Source of the DNA: Alicyclobacillus sp.
Lineage (GTDB): Bacteria > Bacillota > Bacilli > Alicyclobacillales > Alicyclobacillaceae
Direction: 5' to 3'
Assembly: GCA_023511295.1 (NCBI GenBank)
Contig: JAIMBT010000003.1
Coordinates: 62,001 to 126,000, forward strand
DNA: 64,000 nucleotides
Made by a program: the position numbers and the translations under genes. The notes beneath the pieces were generated by a model. That model did not search any database, had not been told where the DNA came from, and saw nothing but the letters and a program-made list of their open reading frames with translations. This document shows, piece after piece, positions 57,839 to 64,000 of the stretch (position 1 is its first letter; every line of letters begins with the position of its first letter).

Positions 57839-59698
57839 TCAATCTGTGGAAGCTAAGCCAATCGCGCGATCCGCCGGGTCGGGAGACGCGGCCGTCTGCG
57901 CCGGTTTGACATCCTTCGGGCGGTTTGGGCGAACCGACAGGTGCAGCACGTCGAGCTGCGCGTCACTCACGGGGCTCGGCGCCGCAGTCAGGAGGTCGGT
58001 GCCGCTGGATGTCTTCGGGAACGCGATGCAGTCGCGAAGCGATTGGCCACCCCCCATCAGCATGACGATGCGGTCAATCCCGAAGGCAATCCCACCGTGC
58101 GGCGGCGTCCCGTACTCGAAGGCGTCGAGCAGGAACCCGAACTGTCTGTACGCCTCCTCCATCGTGAACCCGAGCGTGCGGAACATGCGTTCTTGAACGG
58201 CGCGCTGGAAGATGCGCATGCTCCCGCCGCCAATCTCGTAGCCGTTCAGCACCATGTCGTACGCCTGGGCGCGCACGCTTTGGGGGTCCGTCTCCAACTT
58301 GTCGAGGTCCTCCCACTTCGGCATCGTGAATGGGTGGTGCTCCGCCACGAAGCGGCCTTCCTCCTCATCGTAACTGAGCAGGGGAAAATCGACGACCCAG
58401 AGGAATTTGAACACATTCGGATCTGCCAATTGCAACACGTGCCCGAGGTGCACGCGCAGTGCGCCAAGGCCCGCGCGGACCTGGGCGAGCGACCCCGCCG
58501 CCAGGAGGACGAGGTCTCCCTCCGCAGCCCCCGCCGCCGCGGCGAGTGCCCGCAACTGCGCTTCATCGAGGAACTTTTTCATCGACGACTTCACTTCCTG
58601 CGGCTGCAGTGCAATCGTCGCGAGTCCCCCGAGTCCGTACGCCTGGACGAACCGGACCAGTTCGTCTGTCTGCTTCCGGGAATACCCCGCCGCACCAGGG
58701 ACCGCAATCGCCCGCACGACCCCCCCGTCGGCCAACGCGGCCTGGAAGAGAGGAACCGCCATCCCACCCGCCATCTCGGACAGGTCGCAGATCTCCAAGC
58801 CATAGCGCAAATCGGGTTTGTCCGATCCGTAGCGGTCCATCGCCTCGTCGTAGGTCAGACGTAGAAACGGTGTCTCCACCCGAACCCCGAGCACCTCTTC
58901 AAACAACCGCGCCATCATCTCTTCCATCATGGCCTGAAACTTGGGCAGGGGAATGAACGACTGCTCGATGTCGAGTTGCGTAAACTCGGGTTGCCGGTCG
59001 GCCCGCAGGTCCTCGTCGCGGAAGCAGCGGGCGAACTGGTAGTACCGTTCCATGCCGGCCACCATCAGCAACTGCTTGAACAGCTGCGGCGACTGCGGCA
59101 GCGCGTAGAACGACCCGGGCTGCAACCGACTCGGCACCAGGTAGTCGCGCGCGCCTTCTGGTGTGCTCTTCGTCAGAACCGGCGTCTCCACCTCCACAAA
59201 TTGCGCATCGTTGAGGTAGCGGCGTAGACTCTGATAGACCTGGTGGCGAAGGCGCAACATCCGCTGCATTTCCGGTCGGCGCAGATCAAGATAGCGGTAG
59301 CGCAGGCGCACCGCCTCGTCGACATCCACCCCGTCCTGGATGTAAAAGGGTGGCGTCTTGGCCGCGTTCAACAAGGTCACGTCCTGTACCAAGACCTCGA
59401 CGCGGCCGGTGACCAGCTTCGGGTTCACAGACTTCTCATCACGCGCCACGACGTGCCCTCGCACCTGCACCACGTATTCGCTGCGCAGAGAGGACGCCGT
59501 TTCCATTGCGGACGGTATCGTCCCGCGCTCGGTGTCAAACACGAGCTGGACAATCCCACTCCGGTCCCGAAGGTCAATGAAAATCAAGCTCCCCAAGTCT
59601 CGCCGTCGGCTGACCCAGCCGGCCAAAACCACCTCAGTCCCAGGTGCGCTACCGGCGGTCTCGACCGCCAAATGGGTCCGCTCCAACAACTCACTCAC
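57839..59698 (-). CDS. aspS: Aspartyl-tRNA synthetase AspS
   Basis: AspS charges tRNA-Asp. The 619-residue protein has the N-terminal OB-fold anticodon-binding domain (VVLAGWVSRRRDLGSLIFIDLRD), the class II motifs (motif 2 FRDEDLRADRQPEFTQLD, motif 3 GIAFGIDRIVMLM) and the GAD insertion domain of bacterial-type AspRS between them. It is about 30 residues longer than usual, from a Pro/Ala-rich C-terminal tail. The GTG start overlaps the hisS stop codon and has AGGAGG nine bases upstream. Whether it is discriminating or also charges tRNA-Asn cannot be told here. Confidence 0.98.
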   Translation of the reverse strand: MSELLERTHLAVETAGSAPGTEVVLAGWVSRRRDLGSLIFIDLRDRSGIVQLVFDTERGTIPSAMETASSLRSEYVVQVRGHVVARDEKSVNPKLVTGRVEVLVQDVTLLNAAKTPPFYIQDGVDVDEAVRLRYRYLDLRRPEMQRMLRLRHQVYQSLRRYLNDAQFVEVETPVLTKSTPEGARDYLVPSRLQPGSFYALPQSPQLFKQLLMVAGMERYYQFARCFRDEDLRADRQPEFTQLDIEQSFIPLPKFQAMMEEMMARLFEEVLGVRVETPFLRLTYDEAMDRYGSDKPDLRYGLEICDLSEMAGGMAVPLFQAALADGGVVRAIAVPGAAGYSRKQTDELVRFVQAYGLGGLATIALQPQEVKSSMKKFLDEAQLRALAAAAGAAEGDLVLLAAGSLAQVRAGLGALRVHLGHVLQLADPNVFKFLWVVDFPLLSYDEEEGRFVAEHHPFTMPKWEDLDKLETDPQSVRAQAYDMVLNGYEIGGGSMRIFQRAVQERMFRTLGFTMEEAYRQFGFLLDAFEYGTPPHGGIAFGIDRIVMLMGGGQSLRDCIAFPKTSSGTDLLTAAPSPVSDAQLDVLHLSVRPNRPKDVKPAQTAASPDPADRAIGLASTD

Positions 59699-61017
59699 TG
59701 GATGTCGCCTCCTGTTTCCTCACCATCAAGCGATGGCCTTGTTCCGGCCTGCCGACCGTCCGCCGTCCGGCTCTGCACCTCGCTGAGCGCGGCCGACCAG
59801 TCGAGGACCCGCTGCTCACCGCTGTCCAAGTCGCGCAGCGTGACAGTCCCATCCGCCGCCTCTGCCGCGCCGAGGATGGCGACAAAGTGAGCCCGCAGGC
59901 GATCAGCCGCCTTAAACTGGGCTTTCACGCTGCGTTCGAGATAGTCGAGGTCGGCCGCGAGTCCGCGTCGCCGCGCCGCCTGCACCAGTCGCGGTGCCAG
60001 ATCCCTGCCGCAGGCGTCCGCAGCCACCACGTACAGGTCCAGCAGGCGAGGTGGCGCATCTGCCTGCCGTTGTGCTTCCCAGACCATCAGGACGCGCTCC
60101 ATCCCAGCCGCGAAGCCGATACCGGGGACGTCCGGTCCGCCAACCTGCTCGACCAGGCCGTTGTACCGGCCGCCGCCCCCGATGGAGCTGTAACCCGGCA
60201 CCACGTACTCCCAGGCGGTTCGCGTGTAATAGTCGAGCCCCCGCACCAAGCGCGGGTTCAACTCGTACGGGATTCCGAGCTCGTCCAGTCGCGCTCGCAC
60301 GCGAGCGAAGTGGGCGCTGCAGTCGTCACACAGAGACTCCACGATGGTCGGCGCTCCAACCTCCGCCAAGAGCGCTTGACAGTGCTCGTTCTTGCAATCG
60401 AAGATGCGCAGCGGGTTGCGTTCCAGGCGGCTCTGGCAATCGCTGCACAGTTCGTTCGCGACGGGCGTGAGACGGCGGATCATCTCCGACTTGTGCAGAG
60501 GACGACAGACGGGGCAACCGACGCTGTTCAACTCCACATGGACGTCCTGAATGCCGAGGGTGGACAGGATGTCTAAGTTCAGCCCAATCACCTCCGCATC
60601 GACCAGAGGGCTGTCCACGCCGAACACCTCCACGCCGTACTGGTGGAACTGCCGTTCCCTTCCTTTCTGCGGCTTCTCGTAGCGAAACATCGGGCCGATG
60701 TAGAACACTTTCACCGGGTCCGCCTGTCCGAACAACTTGTTCTCGACGTAGGCGCGCACCACCCCAGCCGTTCCTTCGGGGCGCAGCGTCAAGCTTCGCT
60801 CTGCCCGGTCTAAAAACGTGTACATCTCCTTCTCCACGATGTCCGTGGTCTCCCCGACACCGCGAGCGAACAACTCCGTGTGCTCGAACATCGGCGTGCG
60901 AATCTCTTGGTAGTGGTACCGGCGGCACACCTCTCGGACGGTGCGTTCCAACTCGCTCCACCAATAGGCAGCTTCCGGCAGGATGTCCGACGTCCCCCGC
61001 GGGCGCTGTGTCAACAT
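59695..61017 (-). CDS. hisS: Histidyl-tRNA synthetase HisS
   Basis: HisS charges tRNA-His. The 440-residue protein begins MLTQRPRGTSDILPEAAYWW and has class II motifs (motif 2 FRYEKPQKGRERQFHQ, motif 3 GIGFAAGMERVLM), the histidine-A signature LVRGLDYYTRTAWEY, a zinc-ribbon-like insertion with CPVC, CSDC and CDDC pairs, and the anticodon-binding domain. The ATG at 61015-61017 follows AAAGGAG. It is first in the hisS-aspS operon, under a T-box. Confidence 0.98.
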   Translation of the reverse strand: MLTQRPRGTSDILPEAAYWWSELERTVREVCRRYHYQEIRTPMFEHTELFARGVGETTDIVEKEMYTFLDRAERSLTLRPEGTAGVVRAYVENKLFGQADPVKVFYIGPMFRYEKPQKGRERQFHQYGVEVFGVDSPLVDAEVIGLNLDILSTLGIQDVHVELNSVGCPVCRPLHKSEMIRRLTPVANELCSDCQSRLERNPLRIFDCKNEHCQALLAEVGAPTIVESLCDDCSAHFARVRARLDELGIPYELNPRLVRGLDYYTRTAWEYVVPGYSSIGGGGRYNGLVEQVGGPDVPGIGFAAGMERVLMVWEAQRQADAPPRLLDLYVVAADACGRDLAPRLVQAARRRGLAADLDYLERSVKAQFKAADRLRAHFVAILGAAEAADGTVTLRDLDSGEQRVLDWSAALSEVQSRTADGRQAGTRPSLDGEETGGDIQ

Positions 61018-61029
61018 GGGCAGGACTCC

Positions 61030-61077
61030 TTTCTGCAACGTCCACTTTCTGCAATGTCCACTTTCTGCAATGTCCAC
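61030..61077 (-). repeat. Three tandem 16-bp repeats in the hisS leader
   Basis: Three head-to-tail copies of TTTCTGCAATGTCCAC (plus-strand reading) fill 61030-61045, 61046-61061 and 61062-61077; one copy differs by one base. On the mRNA strand each copy is GTGGACATTGCAGAAA, and the last runs straight into the hisS ribosome binding site AAAGGAG. The array lies between the T-box terminator and the start codon. Confidence 0.97.
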
Positions 61078-61102
61078 ATATATTCCGAACACTATGGCGG
61101 AC

Positions 61103-61390
61103 ACAAAAGGCGCTCCCCCGTCCTGCCGAATCCGACAGGGACGAAGGAGCGCTCCGCGGTGCCACCCTGATTGGGTTGCCTCGCAACCCCACTTGTCCGC
61201 GCGTAACGTGCGCAACACGCCTGCGCTTTGGGCGATGGGGTCCTCGTGCCGAGCGCAGAGGATGCGGTCATCGCCGTTTACGCAAGTTCTTGAAGGTGTC
61301 GTTCCCGAACGCGGCGGGGCCTGCTTCCAGCCCATGGCAAGACCTCTCTGGACCGCCGGATGAACGGTACTGTCCTTCGCATCGAATCTA
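61103..61390 (-). ncRNA. T-box riboswitch of hisS-aspS (Asp and/or His)
   Basis: The T-box sequence AGGGTGGCACCGCG lies at 61155-61168 on the minus strand. It is followed by a long terminator stem (GGCGCTCC with GGAGCGCC) and TTTT at 61105-61108. Stem I has AGTA, AGAGAGG and GCTGGAAG. About 20 nt after GCTGGAAG the specifier region reads GAACGACACC. GACAC (61296-61300) contains both GAC (Asp) and CAC (His) in overlapping frames, so either or both tRNAs could be sensed. Confidence 0.95.
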
Positions 61391-61410
61391 GTCACAGATT
61401 GTTACACGTC

Positions 61411-61439
61411 AGTATACGTGCCGACCGGAGCCCCGTCAA
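61411..61439 (-). promoter_or_regulatory. SigA promoter of hisS-aspS
   Basis: On the minus strand TTGACG (61434-61439) and TATACT (61411-61416) are separated by 17 bp, about 25 bp before the T-box begins. The -35 overlaps the stop codon of the small gene at 61436. Confidence 0.9.
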
Positions 61440-61606
61440 GCGAACCGCCGTGCCTGTTTGCGCTGCGTGGCCCAACTCGACCGGTCCACGCCGAAGACCA
61501 GTGCCAAGTCCGGGTCCCGCAACAGACAGGCGAGCGGATTCCAGCGGGTGTCCAGCACATCCCAGGTCAGGTTTCGACGCTGCAGGTCCGCTTCTGACAT
61601 GCGCAT
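61436..61606 (-). CDS. Possible 56-residue small protein upstream of hisS
   Basis: An open frame of 56 codons begins ATG (61604-61606), with a second ATG two codons later. An excellent AAGGAGG lies 13 nt before the first ATG. The sequence [20 protein letters not shown] onward is mixed hydrophilic with tryptophans and no membrane segment or known motif. Its TGA stop codon falls inside the hisS -35 element. The rather long spacing and absence of a known family leave it uncertain. Confidence 0.45.
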   Translation of the reverse strand: MRMSEADLQRRNLTWDVLDTRWNPLACLLRDPDLALVFGVDRSSWATQRKQARRFA

Positions 61607-61756
61607 GGGACTGGGGTCGCCTCCTTGCCGGTAGTTGTGTCACCCTCTCTTAGGCTTACCGGTGGCAGGCCGCACTATGCCCTCTTGACGTCGGCGGTAG
61701 GCGTAATGTGGTACCATGAATCCGTTTCAAAACGACGGAAAAGGAGCGTGGAGCCG

Positions 61757-63097
61757 ATGCAGTTTCCGCCTCGGGACATCAGCGATGCGGAACAGTCTGG
61801 CCGCCTTTGCACCACTCAGTCGCAACTGTGGACCGCCCGAGCGGAGGCGGTGATCCTCGGGGGCGTGAACAGTCCGTCGCGGTCGTTTAAGGCGGTCGGC
61901 GGCGGTGCGCCGATTGTCATGTCCCGCGCGGAAGGGGCCCGGATGTACGACGTGGACGGCAACGCGTACATCGACTACCTGGCCGCGTACGGTCCGCTTG
62001 TGTTGGGACACGCCCACCCGCACGTCATGGCAGCGATTCGGGAAGCCACCGAGGCCGGAATCCTCTACGGCACGCCGACGCCATGGGAAGTGGAGTTCGC
62101 GGAGATGCTGCGCCAGGCGGTGCCGGATTTGGAGCGGATCCGCTTCGTGAACTCCGGGACCGAGGCCGTCATGACCACCATTCGGGTGGCCCGCGGGGTC
62201 ACCCAGCGGACCAAGGTGATCAAATTCGAGGGGTGTTACCACGGGCACTCCGACGCGATGCTCGTCGCCGCAGGGTCCGGCCCCTCCTCCATCGGGGTGC
62301 CAGACAGCGCCGGCGTCACACCGTCCACGGCGGCGGACGTCGTGACGGTCCCGTTCAACGACCTGAACGCCCTCGACGCCGCCCTCCGAGCGCACGGCCC
62401 GGACGTGGCGGCGGTCCTGGTGGAGCCGATTGTCGGGAACTTCGGCATCGTCGCGCCACACCACCCGGACTACCTGCAGCAGGTGATTGAGCGGGCGCAC
62501 GCCAACGGATCGCTCGTGATTTTCGACGAAGTCATCACGGCGTTCCGGTTCCACTACGGAACCGCCGCGCAGCGCTACGGCGTCCACCCAGACTTGTTCG
62601 CACTCGGCAAAATCATCGGAGGTGGGCTACCGATTGGGGCTTACGGTGGCCGACGCGATGTCATGGAGCGCGTGGCGCCGCTCGGGCCGGTGTACCAGGC
62701 TGGTACTATGGCCGGCAACCCGGCATCCGTTCGAGCTGGTATCGCGTGTCTGGAGGTCCTGCGCCAGCCCGGCGTATACGAGCGGATGGACGCCCTCGGC
62801 GCGAGACTGGAAGCCGGGTTGTGGGAAGCGGCGGAGCGCGCTGGGCAGGTGGTTCAGATCAACCGCGTCGGCGGGGCGCTGACGGTGTTCTTCACGGACC
62901 GGCCCGTCGTGCAGTACCAGGACGCCGCTGCATCCGACGGGTCGCGGTTTGCTCGGTTTTTCCGGGAAATGCTGCATCGCGGCGTGTTTCTCGCTCCATC
63001 CAAATACGAAGCTTGGTTCGTCTCGGCCGCGCACACCGAATCGGACATCGAACAGACCTTGGCGGCAGCCCGGGCGGCGTTTGCCGCCCTGGATTGA
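61757..63097 (+). CDS. hemL: Glutamate-1-semialdehyde 2,1-aminomutase HemL
   Basis: HemL makes 5-aminolevulinate, the first committed heme and B12 precursor, from glutamate-1-semialdehyde. The 446-residue PLP enzyme has the substrate segment [35 protein letters not shown], the DEV motif in [12 protein letters not shown], and the PLP lysine in [17 protein letters not shown]. The ATG at 61757 has AAGGAG ten bases upstream. A TTGACG (61685-61690) and an extended TGG-TACCAT (61712-61717) lie upstream as weak promoter elements. No other heme biosynthesis genes are nearby, apart from hemW at 24 kb. Confidence 0.97.
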   Translation: MQFPPRDISDAEQSGRLCTTQSQLWTARAEAVILGGVNSPSRSFKAVGGGAPIVMSRAEGARMYDVDGNAYIDYLAAYGPLVLGHAHPHVMAAIREATEAGILYGTPTPWEVEFAEMLRQAVPDLERIRFVNSGTEAVMTTIRVARGVTQRTKVIKFEGCYHGHSDAMLVAAGSGPSSIGVPDSAGVTPSTAADVVTVPFNDLNALDAALRAHGPDVAAVLVEPIVGNFGIVAPHHPDYLQQVIERAHANGSLVIFDEVITAFRFHYGTAAQRYGVHPDLFALGKIIGGGLPIGAYGGRRDVMERVAPLGPVYQAGTMAGNPASVRAGIACLEVLRQPGVYERMDALGARLEAGLWEAAERAGQVVQINRVGGALTVFFTDRPVVQYQDAAASDGSRFARFFREMLHRGVFLAPSKYEAWFVSAAHTESDIEQTLAAARAAFAALD

Positions 63098-63123
63098 GGG
63101 TCGGCGGGGGTGGTGTGCGAAGA

Positions 63124-64000
63124 TCAGGCCGCGCGGGCGACGCGCGTGGCTCGAAGGGTGAGCAACGCGGCCAACGCCAACAGGCCGGCGCTGACGCCGT
63201 GGAGCGAGACCAAGTGATACCGGGTGGCGAGGGTCTGCAGCGGCAACAGCCAGTACAGCAGGGAGGCCGCCAGCAAGATCCCCGGCAGCAAGGCCCCGCG
63301 CAGCCGGTACACGCCGAAGATGAGCGCGCCGGCGCACAGGGTCAGCCCGCCCGCCAGCATGGCCTCTGGGTACAGCCGCCACGGCGTCAGCCAGATGCCA
63401 ATCGCCGGTACGACCGTACTCTGGAACACCATCGCGCCCGTAATGTTCCCGAGGGCCAAGCCGTCCTTTCCCTGGCGAATCCACACCACGCTGTTCAGCG
63501 TCTCGGGTAGTTCCGTCGCGATGGGGATGAGGATGGCGGAGAGCACGAACGGCGGGATGTTCCACGCCAGTGCGACCGTTTCCACGCCGCGCGACAACAG
63601 GTGGGCACCGCCGACGATGGCGCCGAGCGAGACGACGAGCTGGAGGGCGACCACGGCCGTGGACGGTCGGTCGGCCTTCCACTGAAGGTAAAGTGGGTGC
63701 AGGTCGTCCGTATCCTCGACGGGCGCCTTGCTGACGAGGGTGCGCGTGATGAACGCGGCGTAGGCAGCCACGAGCAACCATGGCGCCAGCGCGTGTAACG
63801 CAGCATTCGGGATGACGCCCACCACCAGAACGAAGGCGTAGGCGCAGAGAAATGCGCTCATGTCGCGTTCAAACGACCGGCGTTCGATGTGCAGCTGCGC
63901 GGACCCACGGTGACGACCGCGAGTCAAGAACAGGGCGACCGCAATCACGAGAGAGCCGAGCGTGACGAGCAGAAAGGGGGCACCGAGGATGCCGCCGATG
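63124..64000 (-). CDS. Sodium/calcium exchanger family protein, N-terminus outside the window
   Basis: This membrane protein of the Ca/cation antiporter superfamily enters from the right edge; 291 codons are visible. The right-hand part encodes the first alpha repeat (IGGILGAPFLLVTLGSLVI). A hydrophilic loop follows (TDDLHPLYLQWKADRP), then the second alpha repeat (IPIATELPETLNSV and GNITGAMVFQSTVVPAIG), and further helices. An ATG at 63946-63948 exists but lies inside the first repeat, so the true start is beyond 64000. It converges with hemL, 26 bp apart. Confidence 0.85.
   Translation of the reverse strand, partial: IGGILGAPFLLVTLGSLVIAVALFLTRGRHRGSAQLHIERRSFERDMSAFLCAYAFVLVVGVIPNAALHALAPWLLVAAYAAFITRTLVSKAPVEDTDDLHPLYLQWKADRPSTAVVALQLVVSLGAIVGGAHLLSRGVETVALAWNIPPFVLSAILIPIATELPETLNSVVWIRQGKDGLALGNITGAMVFQSTVVPAIGIWLTPWRLYPEAMLAGGLTLCAGALIFGVYRLRGALLPGILLAASLLYWLLPLQTLATRYHLVSLHGVSAGLLALAALLTLRATRVARAA

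Noticed and set aside
57462-57842. A 126-codon minus-strand frame in the gap after aspS
   Set aside because: It has no ribosome binding site or known domain, and the region folds as a structured RNA; coding sense on both strands reflects the palindromic structure.
1-64000. CRISPR arrays, prophage, insertion sequences, tRNA or rRNA genes
   Set aside because: None were seen; the only tandem repeats are the three 16-bp copies before hisS and the pair before crcB1.

Overview
The window is about 64 kb of GC-rich DNA (roughly 60 percent or more by eye) from an endospore-forming member of the Bacillota. Spore-specific genes (gpr, sigK, yqfC, yqfD), two T-box riboswitches, a perfect CIRCE operator and a gene order close to Bacillus subtilis make this firm. 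The high GC suggests the Alicyclobacillaceae or a relative, but that placement is inference. Nearly all genes lie on the minus strand. The plus-strand exceptions are a Na/Pi transporter, rpsT, mntR, two crcB genes, hemL and a candidate 6S RNA. No tRNA, rRNA, CRISPR array, insertion sequence or prophage was seen.

Region 1 (1-13.1 kb) is the rpsU-yqeY / yqfC-yqfD-phoH-pgpH-ybeY-dgkA-era-yqzL-recO-ccpN-ppsR-dnaG-rpoD block, read right to left. It covers ribosome maturation, c-di-AMP turnover, recombination, gluconeogenic control and replication priming. The 47-codon yqzL gene is present. A SigE-like promoter precedes yqfC and a SigH-like promoter precedes dnaG-rpoD.

Region 2 (13.2-26.9 kb) holds a Na/Pi transporter, a Nudix-deoxyribose-phosphate aldolase fusion, mtaB, rsmE, prmA, the HrcA/CIRCE-controlled hrcA-grpE-dnaK-dnaJ heat-shock operon, hemW and lepA. 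Region 3 (27-36.3 kb) holds an atypical CDF-like transporter, an unknown membrane-anchored protein where spoIIP lies in Bacillus, gpr with a SigG-like promoter, rpsT, holA and a rearranged competence locus. In that locus comEA is followed by a CvpA-transglutaminase fusion instead of comEB, ComEC has no metallo-beta-lactamase domain, and a type II NADH dehydrogenase is inserted before holA.

Region 4 (36.4-43.3 kb) has mntR and the yqeG-yqeH / aroE-yhbY-nadD-yqeK-rsfS-yqeM cluster of ribosome assembly, NAD synthesis and shikimate genes. Region 5 (43.3-53.2 kb) has an uninterrupted sigK with its own SigE-like promoter, a class B PBP, mltG, ruvX, an IreB-family gene, T-box-controlled alaS, an AI-2E-family permease and paired fluoride channels. 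Region 6 (53-64 kb) has the ltaE-rarA-cymR-iscS operon, a candidate 6S RNA, the T-box-controlled hisS-aspS operon with 16-bp tandem repeats in its leader, hemL and a partial Ca/Na antiporter.

The most noteworthy items are the Nudix-DeoC fusion, the candidate 6S RNA, the altered competence operon, sporulation-sigma promoters in front of the expected genes, and the hisS-aspS T-box whose specifier region contains overlapping Asp and His codons.
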